This document shows positions 1-8,638 of a DNA stretch of 64,000 nt, piece by piece. A program made the translations under genes and the position numbers. The first letter of the stretch is position 1; each line of letters opens with the position of its first letter. The stretch is from Hymenobacter rigui (GTDB taxonomy: Bacteria > Bacteroidota > Bacteroidia > Cytophagales > Hymenobacteraceae): assembly GCF_003944715.1 (NCBI RefSeq), contig NZ_RWIT01000009.1, positions 62,001 to 126,000 on the forward strand. The letters are read 5' to 3'. Under the pieces are notes generated by a model. That model saw nothing but the letters and a program-made list of their open reading frames with translations. It was not told the origin of the DNA and made no database searches.

Positions 1-1
1 C

Positions 2-232
2 CTAAAATTTGGCCGGGCCGGAATATGGACTGAGAAGCTTGGTATGAAAGCCTGGCATCAGGTTACTGCAGCGATTCAAGTACATGTGGGTACCCAAGGT
101 AATGCTTCGAACTATTTGTCTATTATGCAGCGCAGTAGTGCCGAATTAGTACTGCAACGCATTTTAGTTGATGATCTAGACGTCGACGAACGAACCTTGC
201 AGGTGTGGTTAAAGAAATACACTGCTGGTTAA
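2..232 (+). CDS. C-terminal end of an unrecognised protein, cut by the window edge
   Basis: The reading frame is open from base 2 through the internal ATG at 44 to a TAA at 230-232, so this is most likely the 3' end of a gene that begins outside the window. The 76 visible residues are mixed polar and aliphatic (ending WLKKYTAG) with no signal peptide, membrane segment or motif I recognise. A strong hairpin terminator follows 27 bases after the stop, which supports this being a real transcribed gene. Function unknown; it might be a small cytoplasmic protein starting at 44. Confidence 0.45.
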   Translation, partial: LKFGRAGIWTEKLGMKAWHQVTAAIQVHVGTQGNASNYLSIMQRSSAELVLQRILVDDLDVDERTLQVWLKKYTAG

Positions 233-258
233 CTTTGCTACCACTTTATCAGGTAACA

Positions 259-299
259 AAAGCGGCGTCTGATACATCAGACGCCGCTTGTTGTTTTTA
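259..299 (+). terminator. Rho-independent terminator after the first partial gene
   Basis: Perfect 13-bp stem (AAGCGGCGTCTGA at 260-272 paired with 277-289) with a 4-base loop, followed by a T-rich tract at 290-299. It lies 27 bases after the stop at 232 and reads in the plus direction. Confidence 0.8.
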
Positions 300-312
300 T
301 TATTTTCAGTGT

Positions 313-696
313 ATGAATATCGATTTGGAAAGCGCCTTCATCAACGAATATGTGGTGAAGAATAAGCGCCAGCGCTACTTAGGCTTTATTACGTTACCGA
401 AGCGGCGAAAGACATTTCTTGAAATGCTTTATCATGGTCGAGACTTGGATAAAGGTAGGTTTGAGGCGGTAGGGGGTAATTATGAGATAGAAATAGGAAA
501 ATGAATAAAGGGCAGGCAAATCACCTCCTGTTACATCATTTCCGTCAATTCAGCTTTGGATGGCAGGCAGATGCCTGTTAAAAATGCTCTGGCGGAAATT
601 GTAGCGTATACCGAAGGTATCATACTGATATTCGGACAATGCGAGCTTATCTATTACCTGGGCGAAGCACCCCATAACGAATATCTGAGCTTATGA
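313..696 (+). pseudogene. Small hypothetical gene interrupted by one in-frame TGA
   Basis: ATG at 313 opens a frame of 63 codons (MNIDLESAFINEYV...) that stops at TGA 502-504. The same frame then stays open for another 63 codons to TGA 694-696 and continues with protein-like sequence (SCYIISVNSALDGRQ, then IVAYTEGIILIFGQCELIYY). From memory this matches the layout of small Bacteroidota proteins of about 125-130 aa in which the phrase 'cYiIS.n..LDg..m...+Al...igy..g.iivfg.a...YyegE' forms the C-terminal half. The simplest reading is one gene of 127 codons with a nonsense change at codon 64 (CGA or similar to TGA). Two separate ORFs or a sequencing error are alternatives. Function unknown. Confidence 0.55.
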
Positions 697-730
697 ACTG
701 CTCGTGATGCTTCAGGATGATTTAGCGTCT

Positions 731-1765
731 TTACCGCCACACCATGTTTTCCTTGAACTCCACCGGGTACATGTTCAGATACTGCACGATACGCGGATAC
801 GTGCCGCGGTTGGGGCTGCTGCCGTGGGGCAGGAAATGGTGCCAGATGACGAAATCCCCGGCATTGGCGGCAATGGGTACGGCCTGCGCATTCAGGTTGA
901 CGCAGCGCGGGTCGGTGCCGGGCGGCAGGCTGTTCAGCCACGTTTCCAGCGTACGGTGAAAGCCGGGCACACAGCAGAAGGCGCCCTGTTCAGCGGGCGT
1001 ATCACAGAGGTAGAGCAGGCCCTGGGTGCCGAAGCGGAACGGAGGCTGCAGGCTCATATCCCAGTGCAGGTGCGGGCCCTGGAAGGGTAAGTTTGGGGTT
1101 TCGGGCGGGTTGAAGCTGGTACGGTCGGTGGTTTTCCAGAGGTCAGCCGTTTTCCAGAGCTGGGCAAAGGCTTTGTGGATGCGCCTGGACTGCCGGTTGG
1201 CCTGCAGCGTAGGGTGGTGATAAAACTCCATCATAATGCCCTTGCCAATAGGCCGCTGGTACCATGTGGCCGGCTCGTGCGGGTTCATGCCCAAGGCTTC
1301 CCACACGGCCAGCTCCGTGGCCCGAGCCTGCTCCTGAGAAATGGCCTCCCGGACTATCACATAGCCGTTTTCTGCCCAGAAAGCCAGGTCGTCGGGGCTG
1401 AGGACGTCGGGATCCTGCTCCAACTCGCGCAGACTTTCCTGCAACGCTTCAGGGTATGACTGGCCGGAAAACAGACTGTTCAACCGGGCAATCTGGAGCG
1501 GGTCGGGCTGACCATTGTGCTTCTGCCGAATCCACTGCTCAAACTCCGAAAAGCTGGGGGCGTGCTGCCCCAGGTATTGCAGGGTTTCTTCTAGGGGCAG
1601 GCCCAGACCGTTCAGCAGCAGATTGTCCAGCCGCCAGCTGTCGGGAGTTGGCTCCTGGAATACCCCCTGGCGCTTAGCCATACTGCGGGACCAGAAGTTT
1701 TTCAGATACAACACCCCCAGCTCGCCGGTTTCCTCTGGGTTGCTGATAGAGTAAGATGATGCCAT
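731..1765 (-). CDS. Phytanoyl-CoA dioxygenase (PhyH) family protein
   Basis: Predicted 344-aa cytoplasmic Fe(II)/2-oxoglutarate-dependent oxygenase of the PhyH family. The jelly-roll half carries the iron-binding HxD (HLHWDMS) and a distal His in WHHFLPHGSSPN, followed by an Arg in RGTYPR that could hold 2-oxoglutarate. The N-terminal half (about residues 1-130) is helical and not recognised. Substrate cannot be told; bacterial PhyH enzymes hydroxylate diverse small molecules. The start was set at ATG 1765 (MASSYSISNPEET) because residues upstream of it in the longer frame look non-native and overlap the divergent sensor gene. It stands alone, divergent from the sensor kinase with a 201-base gap. 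No strong Shine-Dalgarno is seen, as is usual in this phylum. Confidence 0.8.
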   Translation of the reverse strand: MASSYSISNPEETGELGVLYLKNFWSRSMAKRQGVFQEPTPDSWRLDNLLLNGLGLPLEETLQYLGQHAPSFSEFEQWIRQKHNGQPDPLQIARLNSLFSGQSYPEALQESLRELEQDPDVLSPDDLAFWAENGYVIVREAISQEQARATELAVWEALGMNPHEPATWYQRPIGKGIMMEFYHHPTLQANRQSRRIHKAFAQLWKTADLWKTTDRTSFNPPETPNLPFQGPHLHWDMSLQPPFRFGTQGLLYLCDTPAEQGAFCCVPGFHRTLETWLNSLPPGTDPRCVNLNAQAVPIAANAGDFVIWHHFLPHGSSPNRGTYPRIVQYLNMYPVEFKENMVWR

Positions 1766-1966
1766 AGCGGTTCTGAAACAGTGGATGCGCCACCTGTTGC
1801 GGCCTGTAGTTCGTGTGAGGCCGCCAATATACACTTGCTGTGAGGAGAACCGGTGTACAGCATTGCAAACAGCAAGTGTGCTCTCTGGACAGACAACTGC
1901 AGGACAGAGGCGCATAATGACAGTAATTCGATAGATTCAGCCACCAGATCAGGCAGCTGTTATGCT

Positions 1967-4900
1967 ATGAACTATTTCACTGTCGTTCGGATACTTGCGT
2001 GCGGCCTGATAGCCGCCCTGCTGGTCCGGCCGCTCCATGCCCAGCCGGCACCCGTGTTTCGCACCCTCACAGCCCAGGATGGCCTGGTCCAGAACAGCGT
2101 GCTGGCGGCCGTGCAGGACCAGCGGGGCTTCATGTGGCTGGGCACCCAGGATGGCCTTTCCCGTTACGACGGCAGCCAGTGCCGCACCTTTCGCAACGAC
2201 CCCCAGCGCCCCGGCAGCCTCAGCAGCAACTTCATTCTCTCACTCACTGAGGACCGCGCCGGTACCTTATGGGTGGGCACGGGTGGGGGCGGGGTCTGCC
2301 GTTACTCGCCGCTGACCGGTCGGTTTCAGGTATTCCAGACCTCGACGCCTGACACTACCGGCCTCACCGACGACTTTATTCGGGCATTGCTGACCGACCG
2401 ACAGGGCCGTGTGTGGGTGGGTACCGAAGGAGGGCTGCACCGCTGGAATGCTAAAGCGCAACGCTTCCGATCTATTCAGGCCGCAGGTATTTCCCTGGTG
2501 CGTGGAAACTCCATTCGGGCCCTGGCTGCTACTCCTGCTGGGCAGCTATGGGTGGGTACCGGAGCCGGGCAGGTGGCGTGGTTCGACAGCATCCGGCAGC
2601 AGCTGAGGCCGCTGATCAGTTTTTATGCCGCCAGTCCTATAACGGCGTTGGCCGTGGGGCCAGCGGGTACTCTGTGGGTCGGCACCGAAGCGAATGGCCT
2701 ATACCAGTTGACTACCAGTGGCGCAGGAAAAGTGCTGCGGAGCTACCAGGCCGCGCCCGGTGGACTGGCAGGCAACAGCATCCGGGCGCTGTGCTTCGTG
2801 CCCGATGGGCGGCTGTGGATTGGTACGGCCACGGGATTAAGCTGCCTGAACCCCGGTACGCAACAACTGACCACGGTTCATCAGCAGCCAGGCCAGCCGC
2901 TGAGTCTGCCTTCCGATGCCATTCAGAGCATCACCCTCGACCGGCTGGGTCTGGTCTGGGTCGGAACCGATAAGGGCATAGCCCGCTGCGACTCCCGGCC
3001 TCCGGCGTTCGGAGCCGTGCCGCTTGGGGCTGCCATGGGCGTATGGGCCGTGCTGGAAGCCCCCGATGGCACCGTGTGGGTCGGTACGGAAAGCCAGGGG
3101 CTGGCGCGCTACCAGGCAGGTACCGGCCAGCGGCAGATGTTTCAGTATGATGCCCGCAACCCCGCCAGCCTCAGTCAGGATTACGTGCGTGCCCTGTGCC
3201 TGGACCGGGCCGGCAGGCTGTGGATAGGCACCCAGAACCAGGGCCTCGACTGCCTGGAGCCGGGCAGCAGCCGGTTTCGCCATTTCCGTCATCAGCCCAC
3301 CAATCCGGCTTCCCTGGGGGATAATTTCATCCGGGCGCTGTACGAAGATAGTCGGGGCCGCATCTGGATTGGGACGGAAGGCGGCCTGAGCCAATACACG
3401 CCTGCTACCGGCCGGTTCCGCACGTTCCGGAACACCCCCGGCGACTCCGCTAGCCTTGGCAATAATTTTGTGCGCGTGATGCTGGAAGACCGGCGGCGGG
3501 ACGTGCTCTGGATTGGAACGGGCGGGGGCGGCCTTAACTGCCTGGATATGCGCACGGGCCGGTTCCGCAGCTACCGCGCCAATGCCCGCAACCCGCGCAG
3601 CCTCAGCAGCAACTTTGTGCGCTCCTTGCTGCAGGATCACAACGGAACTATTTGGGTAGGTACGGAAGGTGGTGGCCTGTGCCGGCTGAATGATGCCCGA
3701 AAAGGCTGGTTTACTACGTACCGGGAGCCACAGGGCCTGCCCAATGATGTGGTGTATGGCTTGCTGGAAGATGCACAAAAGCACCTGTGGCTGTCCACCA
3801 ACAAAGGCCTGGCCCGCTTTACCCCCGCCACCAAACAGATCCTCACTTTTGATCAGCAAGCCGGTCTACTACAGGATGAGTACAATGCCGGAGCCGCTCA
3901 TCGGGGCCGCACGGGCCTGCTGTATTTCGGCGGCGTGAACGGACTGGTGGTGTTCCGGCCCGCTGCTGTTCGGCCTAACACGGTACTGCCGCCGGTGGTA
4001 CTCACGGGCCTGCGCCGCCTCAACCAACCCCTCGACCTGCCCGATACCAGTATCACGGAGCGGCGGGTGCTGCGCCTCTCGCCCCAGGATTACGTGTTTA
4101 CGCTGGAATTTGCGGCGCTCAACTACCGGCAGCCCGAGAAAAACCGCTACGCGTATCTGCTGGAAGGCTTTGATCCGGACTGGGTATCCACGGGTGTGCG
4201 GCACGAGGCAACGTATTCCAACCTGGACCCCGGTACCTATACCTTCCGGGTGCGGGCTACCAACAACGACGGCCTGTGGAACCCGATAGGCACTACCCTG
4301 CGCATTGTGGTGGACCCGCCCTGGTACCGTACCTGGTGGTTCCGGATTGGGCTGAGCTGGGTAGTGTTTGCGCTGCTGTTTCTGCTGTACCGGCTGCGGG
4401 TGCGGCAGCTGCTGGCTCTGGAGCAGGTGCGCCACGGCATTGCCCGCGACCTGCACGATGACATGGGCTCCACGCTCAGTAGCATCTCCATTCTCAGCCA
4501 GATTGCCCGCAACCACCAGCGTCAGCACCGGCCCGAGCAGGCTGCCGCCGTGCTGGAGCAGATTGGCGACTCCTCGCGCCGTATGCTGGACGCCATGGAC
4601 GATATCGTGTGGGCCATCAACCCCGCCCACGATGGGCTGGATGACGTGACGGCCCGCATGCGCCGGCTGGCCTCGGAGGTGCTGGAGTCGGCGGGTATTG
4701 ACTTTACGTTCCGGGCCGATGCTGCTCTGCAAAGTCTGCGGTTTGATATGCGGGCCCGGCGGGAGTTTTTTCTGCTGTTCAAGGAGGCTCTCAACAACCT
4801 GGTCAAATATGCCCACTGCCACCACGCGGCCATTACGCTGGAATACCGGCAGGGGCGGCTGCTGCTCATGGTGCAGGATGATGGCGTAGGGTTCGATCTG

Positions 4901-5035
4901 GCTGCTCCGGCCCAGGGTGGCGGCAACGGCCTCACCAACATGCGCACCCGCGCCGAAGCCCTGCACGGCCAGCTGACTATTCAATCGGCCCCCGGCAAAG
5001 GCACTATCCTGCGCCTGAGCGTACCAATGGGCTGA
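1967..5035 (+). CDS. Two-component sensor histidine kinase with Reg_prop propeller and Y_Y_Y domain
   Basis: 1022-aa membrane sensor. Signal peptide at residues 1-26 (MNYFTVVRILACGLIAALLV, ending AQ). About residues 30-680 are repeated Reg_prop blades, seen as recurrent VWVGTE-GGL and LWIGT motifs at roughly 45-50 residue spacing, forming the periplasmic double propeller. A Y_Y_Y domain follows (NRYAYLLEGFDPDW...TFRVRATN), then one membrane span at about 790-812. The cytoplasmic part has a HisKA_3 box with phospho-acceptor His near residue 830 (ARDLHDDMGS) and a HATPase with N box (EALNNLVKYA), G1 (DDGVGFD) and G2 (GNGLTNM). There is no fused receiver or AraC domain, so this is not a one-component hybrid. 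Its partner is the NarL-type regulator 93 bases downstream. Start chosen at 1967 to keep the signal peptide. Ligand unknown. Confidence 0.9.
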   Translation: MNYFTVVRILACGLIAALLVRPLHAQPAPVFRTLTAQDGLVQNSVLAAVQDQRGFMWLGTQDGLSRYDGSQCRTFRNDPQRPGSLSSNFILSLTEDRAGTLWVGTGGGGVCRYSPLTGRFQVFQTSTPDTTGLTDDFIRALLTDRQGRVWVGTEGGLHRWNAKAQRFRSIQAAGISLVRGNSIRALAATPAGQLWVGTGAGQVAWFDSIRQQLRPLISFYAASPITALAVGPAGTLWVGTEANGLYQLTTSGAGKVLRSYQAAPGGLAGNSIRALCFVPDGRLWIGTATGLSCLNPGTQQLTTVHQQPGQPLSLPSDAIQSITLDRLGLVWVGTDKGIARCDSRPPAFGAVPLGAAMGVWAVLEAPDGTVWVGTESQGLARYQAGTGQRQMFQYDARNPASLSQDYVRALCLDRAGRLWIGTQNQGLDCLEPGSSRFRHFRHQPTNPASLGDNFIRALYEDSRGRIWIGTEGGLSQYTPATGRFRTFRNTPGDSASLGNNFVRVMLEDRRRDVLWIGTGGGGLNCLDMRTGRFRSYRANARNPRSLSSNFVRSLLQDHNGTIWVGTEGGGLCRLNDARKGWFTTYREPQGLPNDVVYGLLEDAQKHLWLSTNKGLARFTPATKQILTFDQQAGLLQDEYNAGAAHRGRTGLLYFGGVNGLVVFRPAAVRPNTVLPPVVLTGLRRLNQPLDLPDTSITERRVLRLSPQDYVFTLEFAALNYRQPEKNRYAYLLEGFDPDWVSTGVRHEATYSNLDPGTYTFRVRATNNDGLWNPIGTTLRIVVDPPWYRTWWFRIGLSWVVFALLFLLYRLRVRQLLALEQVRHGIARDLHDDMGSTLSSISILSQIARNHQRQHRPEQAAAVLEQIGDSSRRMLDAMDDIVWAINPAHDGLDDVTARMRRLASEVLESAGIDFTFRADAALQSLRFDMRARREFFLLFKEALNNLVKYAHCHHAAITLEYRQGRLLLMVQDDGVGFDLAAPAQGGGNGLTNMRTRAEALHGQLTIQSAPGKGTILRLSVPMG

Positions 5036-5128
5036 ATGAGGCCTCATTCCGCTCACATCATCATGCAGTAGCATCTCGTAAGCGGGCTGAGTATCTTAGC
5101 TAAAATCCCCCTCCTGTCACGTGTCATC

Positions 5129-5779
5129 ATGCAAGCCGCCTCACGCGTTCTGATTTATGAAGATAATCCCGACCTACGGGCCAGCCTGAGCCAGCTGCTG
5201 AGCAGTGCCCCGGAGTTGGAACTCGCCGCGGCGTTGGGAAACTGCACCCGGGCCGAAGAGGACGTGGCGCAGTTTCAGCCGGATGTAGTGCTGATGGATA
5301 TCGACATGCCCGGCTGTACGGGCATTGAAGGGCTGCGCCGCATTAAGCAGGTAGCGCCCCACATTCAGGTGGTGATGCTCACGGTATTCGAGGAGAATGA
5401 GCGGGTGTTTGAGGCCGTGTGCGCTGGTGCCGATGGATACCTGCTGAAAAAGACGCCCCCAATCAAAATACTGGAAGCCATTGGCGAAGTCCGGTCCGGG
5501 GGCGCGCCCATGACGCCCGCCATTGCCCGCCAAGTGTTGCGGCTGTTCCCGCGGCCTATGCCCCGGCAGCAACCCGATGAGCAGAACGGCGTTTTGAGTG
5601 CCCGGGAGCAGGAAATTCTGCGGCTGCTGGTGGAAGGCTATAGCTACAAGATGATTGCCGCCGACCGGGGAATCAGTATCGACACCGTCCGTTCTCACAT
5701 CAAAAAAATCTACGAGAAACTGCACGTACGCTCCATGACGGAGGCCGTGAGCAAAGCCCTGCGTCAGGGGCTCACGTAG
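5129..5779 (+). CDS. NarL/FixJ-type response regulator
   Basis: 216-aa DNA-binding response regulator. Receiver domain at residues 5-125 with acidic pocket (YEDN), phospho-acceptor D57 (VVLMDIDMPG), a Thr in MLTVFEE and the conserved Lys in LLKKTPP. A LuxR/GerE helix-turn-helix occupies about 150-212 (LSAREQEILRLLVEGYSYK...IDTVRSHIKKIYEKL). Cognate partner of the upstream HisKA_3 sensor by position; the pairing of HisKA_3 kinases with NarL-type regulators is standard. The promoter is probably shared with the sensor gene. Targets cannot be inferred from the window. Confidence 0.93.
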   Translation: MQAASRVLIYEDNPDLRASLSQLLSSAPELELAAALGNCTRAEEDVAQFQPDVVLMDIDMPGCTGIEGLRRIKQVAPHIQVVMLTVFEENERVFEAVCAGADGYLLKKTPPIKILEAIGEVRSGGAPMTPAIARQVLRLFPRPMPRQQPDEQNGVLSAREQEILRLLVEGYSYKMIAADRGISIDTVRSHIKKIYEKLHVRSMTEAVSKALRQGLT

Positions 5780-6248
5780 CTGTCGGCAGGAGGTAGTGCT
5801 GGCGCTGATACGGCCCACGTGCTCACCGATTCACATCATTATGCTATTGATTCGGGTAGGGTGATTATGCAAATTGCTAGTGCCCAACGGCTCCGGCGAA
5901 GCAGCTTCTGGTTGCGGGACATCCGGGGCCGGCTGGGCGGCCGCCTTACTTGCTCCCAACGCCATGCGCAAACCTCGCCGTCAACTGCTGATTACTTTGC
6001 TGGGTCTTTGGCTTACCAACCGCCCTGCGTTGGCCTGATGCCATCCATTGCGTCCGGCTCCTATTCCTTGCAGCGCATCTGACAGGTACGCTGCCCGCAT
6101 CTGTTATGGCCCGCCTTACCCCGCTATCTGCCGGGTGGGGCGGGCCTTTTTAGATCTTCTCGTTTGCCTCAGAATGCGGTGCTACGCTGCTTTTGCCATT
6201 GTTACCTCCTATATTTCCTTATTCGCTCCGCCTTATTGCTCCGTTGCT
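5780..6248. other. 469-base gap with no convincing gene
   Basis: Two overlapping small frames are present. One runs from 5819 to 6082 and its 87 residues look like random translation. The other, 5964-6038, encodes 24 residues that read exactly like a signal peptide ending in A-L-A (MRKPRRQLLITLLGLW...) and then stops. A clear terminator lies at 6108-6151. The stretch could be the 3' region of the regulator transcript, a decayed secreted-protein gene or a small RNA; nothing here can be called with confidence. Confidence 0.4.
6108..6151 (+). terminator. Rho-independent terminator upstream of the exonuclease gene
   Basis: GGCCCGCC at 6108-6115 pairs with GGCGGGCC at 6139-6146, with additional ACCC/GGGT pairing inside and a run of five T at 6147-6151. 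It is about 330 bases after the response regulator stop, so something between them may be transcribed. Confidence 0.7.
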
Positions 6249-7040
6249 ATGCGCCTGCTCCGCGACCTGAAGCTCGATGAAGTATTCGTGCTCGATATTG
6301 AAACCGTGCCTTGCGTGGGCAACCACGACGACCTGCACGAGATGCTGAAGGAACTGTGGGAGCACAAGTGTCACGCCCTGCGCCGCGAGAAAGGCTGGAT
6401 TTCCCACCACGACCATATTGCGCCTCTGCCCGATACTTTGCACGCCGCCGCCCTGTTTGAGCAGGCCGGCATTTACGCCGAGTTCGGGCGGGTGGTGTGC
6501 ATTTCGCTGGGCCGGTTCCGCACGGCCGCCGATGGGCGAGTGAGCTTCAGCGTGAAGTCGTTTTACGGGCACGATGAGCGGCAACTGCTGCGGGAGTTCA
6601 GCGCCGTTATCAGCCAGCGGCCCCAGTTCCGGCTGTGCGGCCACAACGCCAAAGAGTTCGATTTACCCTACCTGTCGCGCCGCATCCTCATTAACGGCCT
6701 GGAACTGCCCCCGCACCTGGATACGGCCGGGAAAAAGCCCTGGGAAGTGAGCCACCTGGATACCATGGAGCTGTGGAAGTTCGGGGACCGGAAGTCCTTT
6801 ACCTCCCTGAGTCTGCTGGCCGCCATGTTCGGCATTCCCACGCCCAAAGACGACATTCAGGGCAAGGACGTGGCGCGGGTGTATTATCAGGAAAAGGACT
6901 TGCCGCGTATTGCGCGCTACTGCCAGAAGGACATTATCACCACGGCCCGGCTGCTCCAGAAATTCCGGGGTGAGGAGCCTTTCCCGGACGAAGCCGTGGT
7001 CTATGCCAATGAAGAAACCGTGGTGCTGCGTCGCGCCTGA
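6249..7040 (+). CDS. 3'-5' exonuclease, PolB-like DEDD family
   Basis: 263-aa protein with the three exonuclease motifs of the DnaQ/PolB proofreading fold: ExoI VLDIETVP near residue 13 (DxE), ExoII LCGHNAKEFDLPYL near 130, and ExoIII YCQKDIITTARLL (YxxxD) near 225. This matches the stand-alone predicted PolB-type 3'-5' exonucleases common in Bacteroidota; it would trim 3' ends of DNA or RNA in the cytoplasm. There is no polymerase domain. ATG 6249 is used because residues upstream of it in the longer frame look like translated intergenic DNA and overlap the terminator. Physiological role unknown. Confidence 0.85.
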   Translation: MRLLRDLKLDEVFVLDIETVPCVGNHDDLHEMLKELWEHKCHALRREKGWISHHDHIAPLPDTLHAAALFEQAGIYAEFGRVVCISLGRFRTAADGRVSFSVKSFYGHDERQLLREFSAVISQRPQFRLCGHNAKEFDLPYLSRRILINGLELPPHLDTAGKKPWEVSHLDTMELWKFGDRKSFTSLSLLAAMFGIPTPKDDIQGKDVARVYYQEKDLPRIARYCQKDIITTARLLQKFRGEEPFPDEAVVYANEETVVLRRA

Positions 7041-7169
7041 TATCTCGCTACGCACCCTTTTTCTGTGCCCCACAGCTGCCGGCTCTGTAAAAGAGGCGGC
7101 GCTTTTTTTGTCCTTTATGATAAATATTTAAATAAAAAATGTAGTTTTATTTATGTTGGATTTAACGGG

Positions 7170-8486
7170 ATGGTAAGAATGGAACAGACTCTGACAAGCG
7201 TTACGCAATTCTCTTTCAGCCACGACCTGCTGGAGCAGCTGGCGCAGGAAACCCAGGAAAGTGTTAGTACACTCCGTGCCGCCCTCACTCGGGCCGTTCC
7301 GGTTGCCGTACAGGCATTGGCCGGTCGGGTAAGCGGACCCGATGGCCCGGCCACCATCTGGAAGCTGGGCCGCGAAGCCTACGGAGCCAGTGTGCTGGAG
7401 CCCATGGCCGCCGAAATCCACCAGGGCTGGATTACCCGGGGCGAATCGTTGATGCGCGGTTTGCTGGGCGAAACCTACCACTTTACCGCTCTGCGGATAG
7501 CTACGGCGGCCAATTTTGGGCTGCCGGCCGCCGAGCGGGTATTGAGCGCGGCGGCCGTGGCGGCATTGGGCGTCATCGGGGAGCATAGTCAGGAGCACAA
7601 TCTCACGCCCGAGGCACTGGCCACTTGGCTGGTGCAGGAGGGCAGCAGCCTGTCCGGGACACTGCTGCCGGAAACGTCCGCAACGCCCGCTGTACCCGGT
7701 CTGAATTCCGCAACGGCTTCAACAAGCCTCACTGCGGGAACATGGGCCCCGGCAGGAGGGGGGCAGACGTATACGCCCCCGGCACCTCCGCTACCAGCGC
7801 GCACGCCGGTGCGGTGGCAGTGGGGGGCATTGCTGCTGGCCGCTGTGGTGCTGGGCTACGTATTTGGTAACTGGCAGGATCTACGCTTTGGGGCAGACAG
7901 AAACTCGTTGGCTGCTACCACGGCCGTCACGCCAACGCCTGCCAACGGTACTACCGCCCCCGACGGACAGCCCGGCCGCTACGATGCCAGCAGCGGCAAC
8001 TACATCTACGACACCGGCCAGCCACTCATCCTGCACCTGGCCGACGGCACTACCCAGAAGGTAGGGGCTACTTCTACCGAAAACCGACTCTACACCTTCC
8101 TGGCCGATCCTACCCAACAGGTAGATTCCGTGAACCGGACTAAGGGCTGGATCAACTTTGATAGGGTATACTTTGAGCCTGGGGCCACCACCCTCACTGA
8201 TGAGTCGTTTCTGCAACTGCGTAACGTGGCCAGCATCCTCAAAACCTTCCCGACTTCGATAGTGAAAATAGGAGGGTACACTGATAGCACCGGCAACCCG
8301 CTCAAAAACTTCCAGCTCAGTGAGGAACGGGCCAAAACGGCCATGCTGGCCATTGCCGGTATGGGTGTTGATATCAATCGGGTGCAGGCCAAAGGCTACG
8401 GCGGTAAGTACTTCATCACACCCAACACCACGCCCGAAGGCCGCGCCCTCAACCGCCGCATCAGCATTCGGGTAATTAAGAAGTGA
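7170..8486 (+). CDS. DUF937 and OmpA C-terminal domain protein
   Basis: 438-aa envelope protein. Residues about 10-170 form a helical DUF937-like region (FSFSHDLLEQLAQETQESVS...GREAYGASVLEPMAAE), followed by a Pro/Thr/Ser-rich linker, one membrane span around 215-235 (WGALLLAAVVLGYVFGNW), a second linker, and a C-terminal OmpA/MotB peptidoglycan-binding domain (VYFEPGATTLTDESF, GGYTDSTGN, RAKTAMLAIAGMGVD, NRRISIRV). The topology suggests a cytoplasmic DUF937 head and a periplasmic OmpA domain that grips the cell wall. The start is ATG 7170 or ATG 7179; the region upstream is very A+T rich and probably carries the promoter. Confidence 0.85.
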   Translation: MVRMEQTLTSVTQFSFSHDLLEQLAQETQESVSTLRAALTRAVPVAVQALAGRVSGPDGPATIWKLGREAYGASVLEPMAAEIHQGWITRGESLMRGLLGETYHFTALRIATAANFGLPAAERVLSAAAVAALGVIGEHSQEHNLTPEALATWLVQEGSSLSGTLLPETSATPAVPGLNSATASTSLTAGTWAPAGGGQTYTPPAPPLPARTPVRWQWGALLLAAVVLGYVFGNWQDLRFGADRNSLAATTAVTPTPANGTTAPDGQPGRYDASSGNYIYDTGQPLILHLADGTTQKVGATSTENRLYTFLADPTQQVDSVNRTKGWINFDRVYFEPGATTLTDESFLQLRNVASILKTFPTSIVKIGGYTDSTGNPLKNFQLSEERAKTAMLAIAGMGVDINRVQAKGYGGKYFITPNTTPEGRALNRRISIRVIKK

Positions 8487-8527
8487 GTAGCATGGGGTGG
8501 CGTTGAAGCTGTTGAGGAAGTTATCCG

Positions 8528-8579
8528 ACCAAGTTGAACGTCATACAGAGGCGTAGCGAAGCATGACGTTCAACTTGGT
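8528..8579. repeat. Short GTCAT-type palindrome, also a likely terminator
   Basis: 17-base perfect inverted repeat: 8528-8544 (ACCAAGTTGAACGTCAT) pairs with 8563-8579. The loop contains CAGAGGCGTAGCGAAGC, the same core words seen at 10939, 18024 and 23724. It lies between the convergent OmpA-domain and S41 peptidase genes. Confidence 0.75.
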
Positions 8580-8638
8580 TCCTGAACAGATTTCTTGATT
8601 CGCTAAATAGATAATAATCAATCCTGTGTAATCCATGC

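Noticed and set aside
3869..5074. 401-codon frame opposite the sensor kinase
   Set aside because: No domain or start signal; an antisense shadow of the kinase gene.
5819..6082. 87-codon frame after the response regulator
   Set aside because: The translation looks random and overlaps a signal-peptide-like frame and the approach to the terminator.
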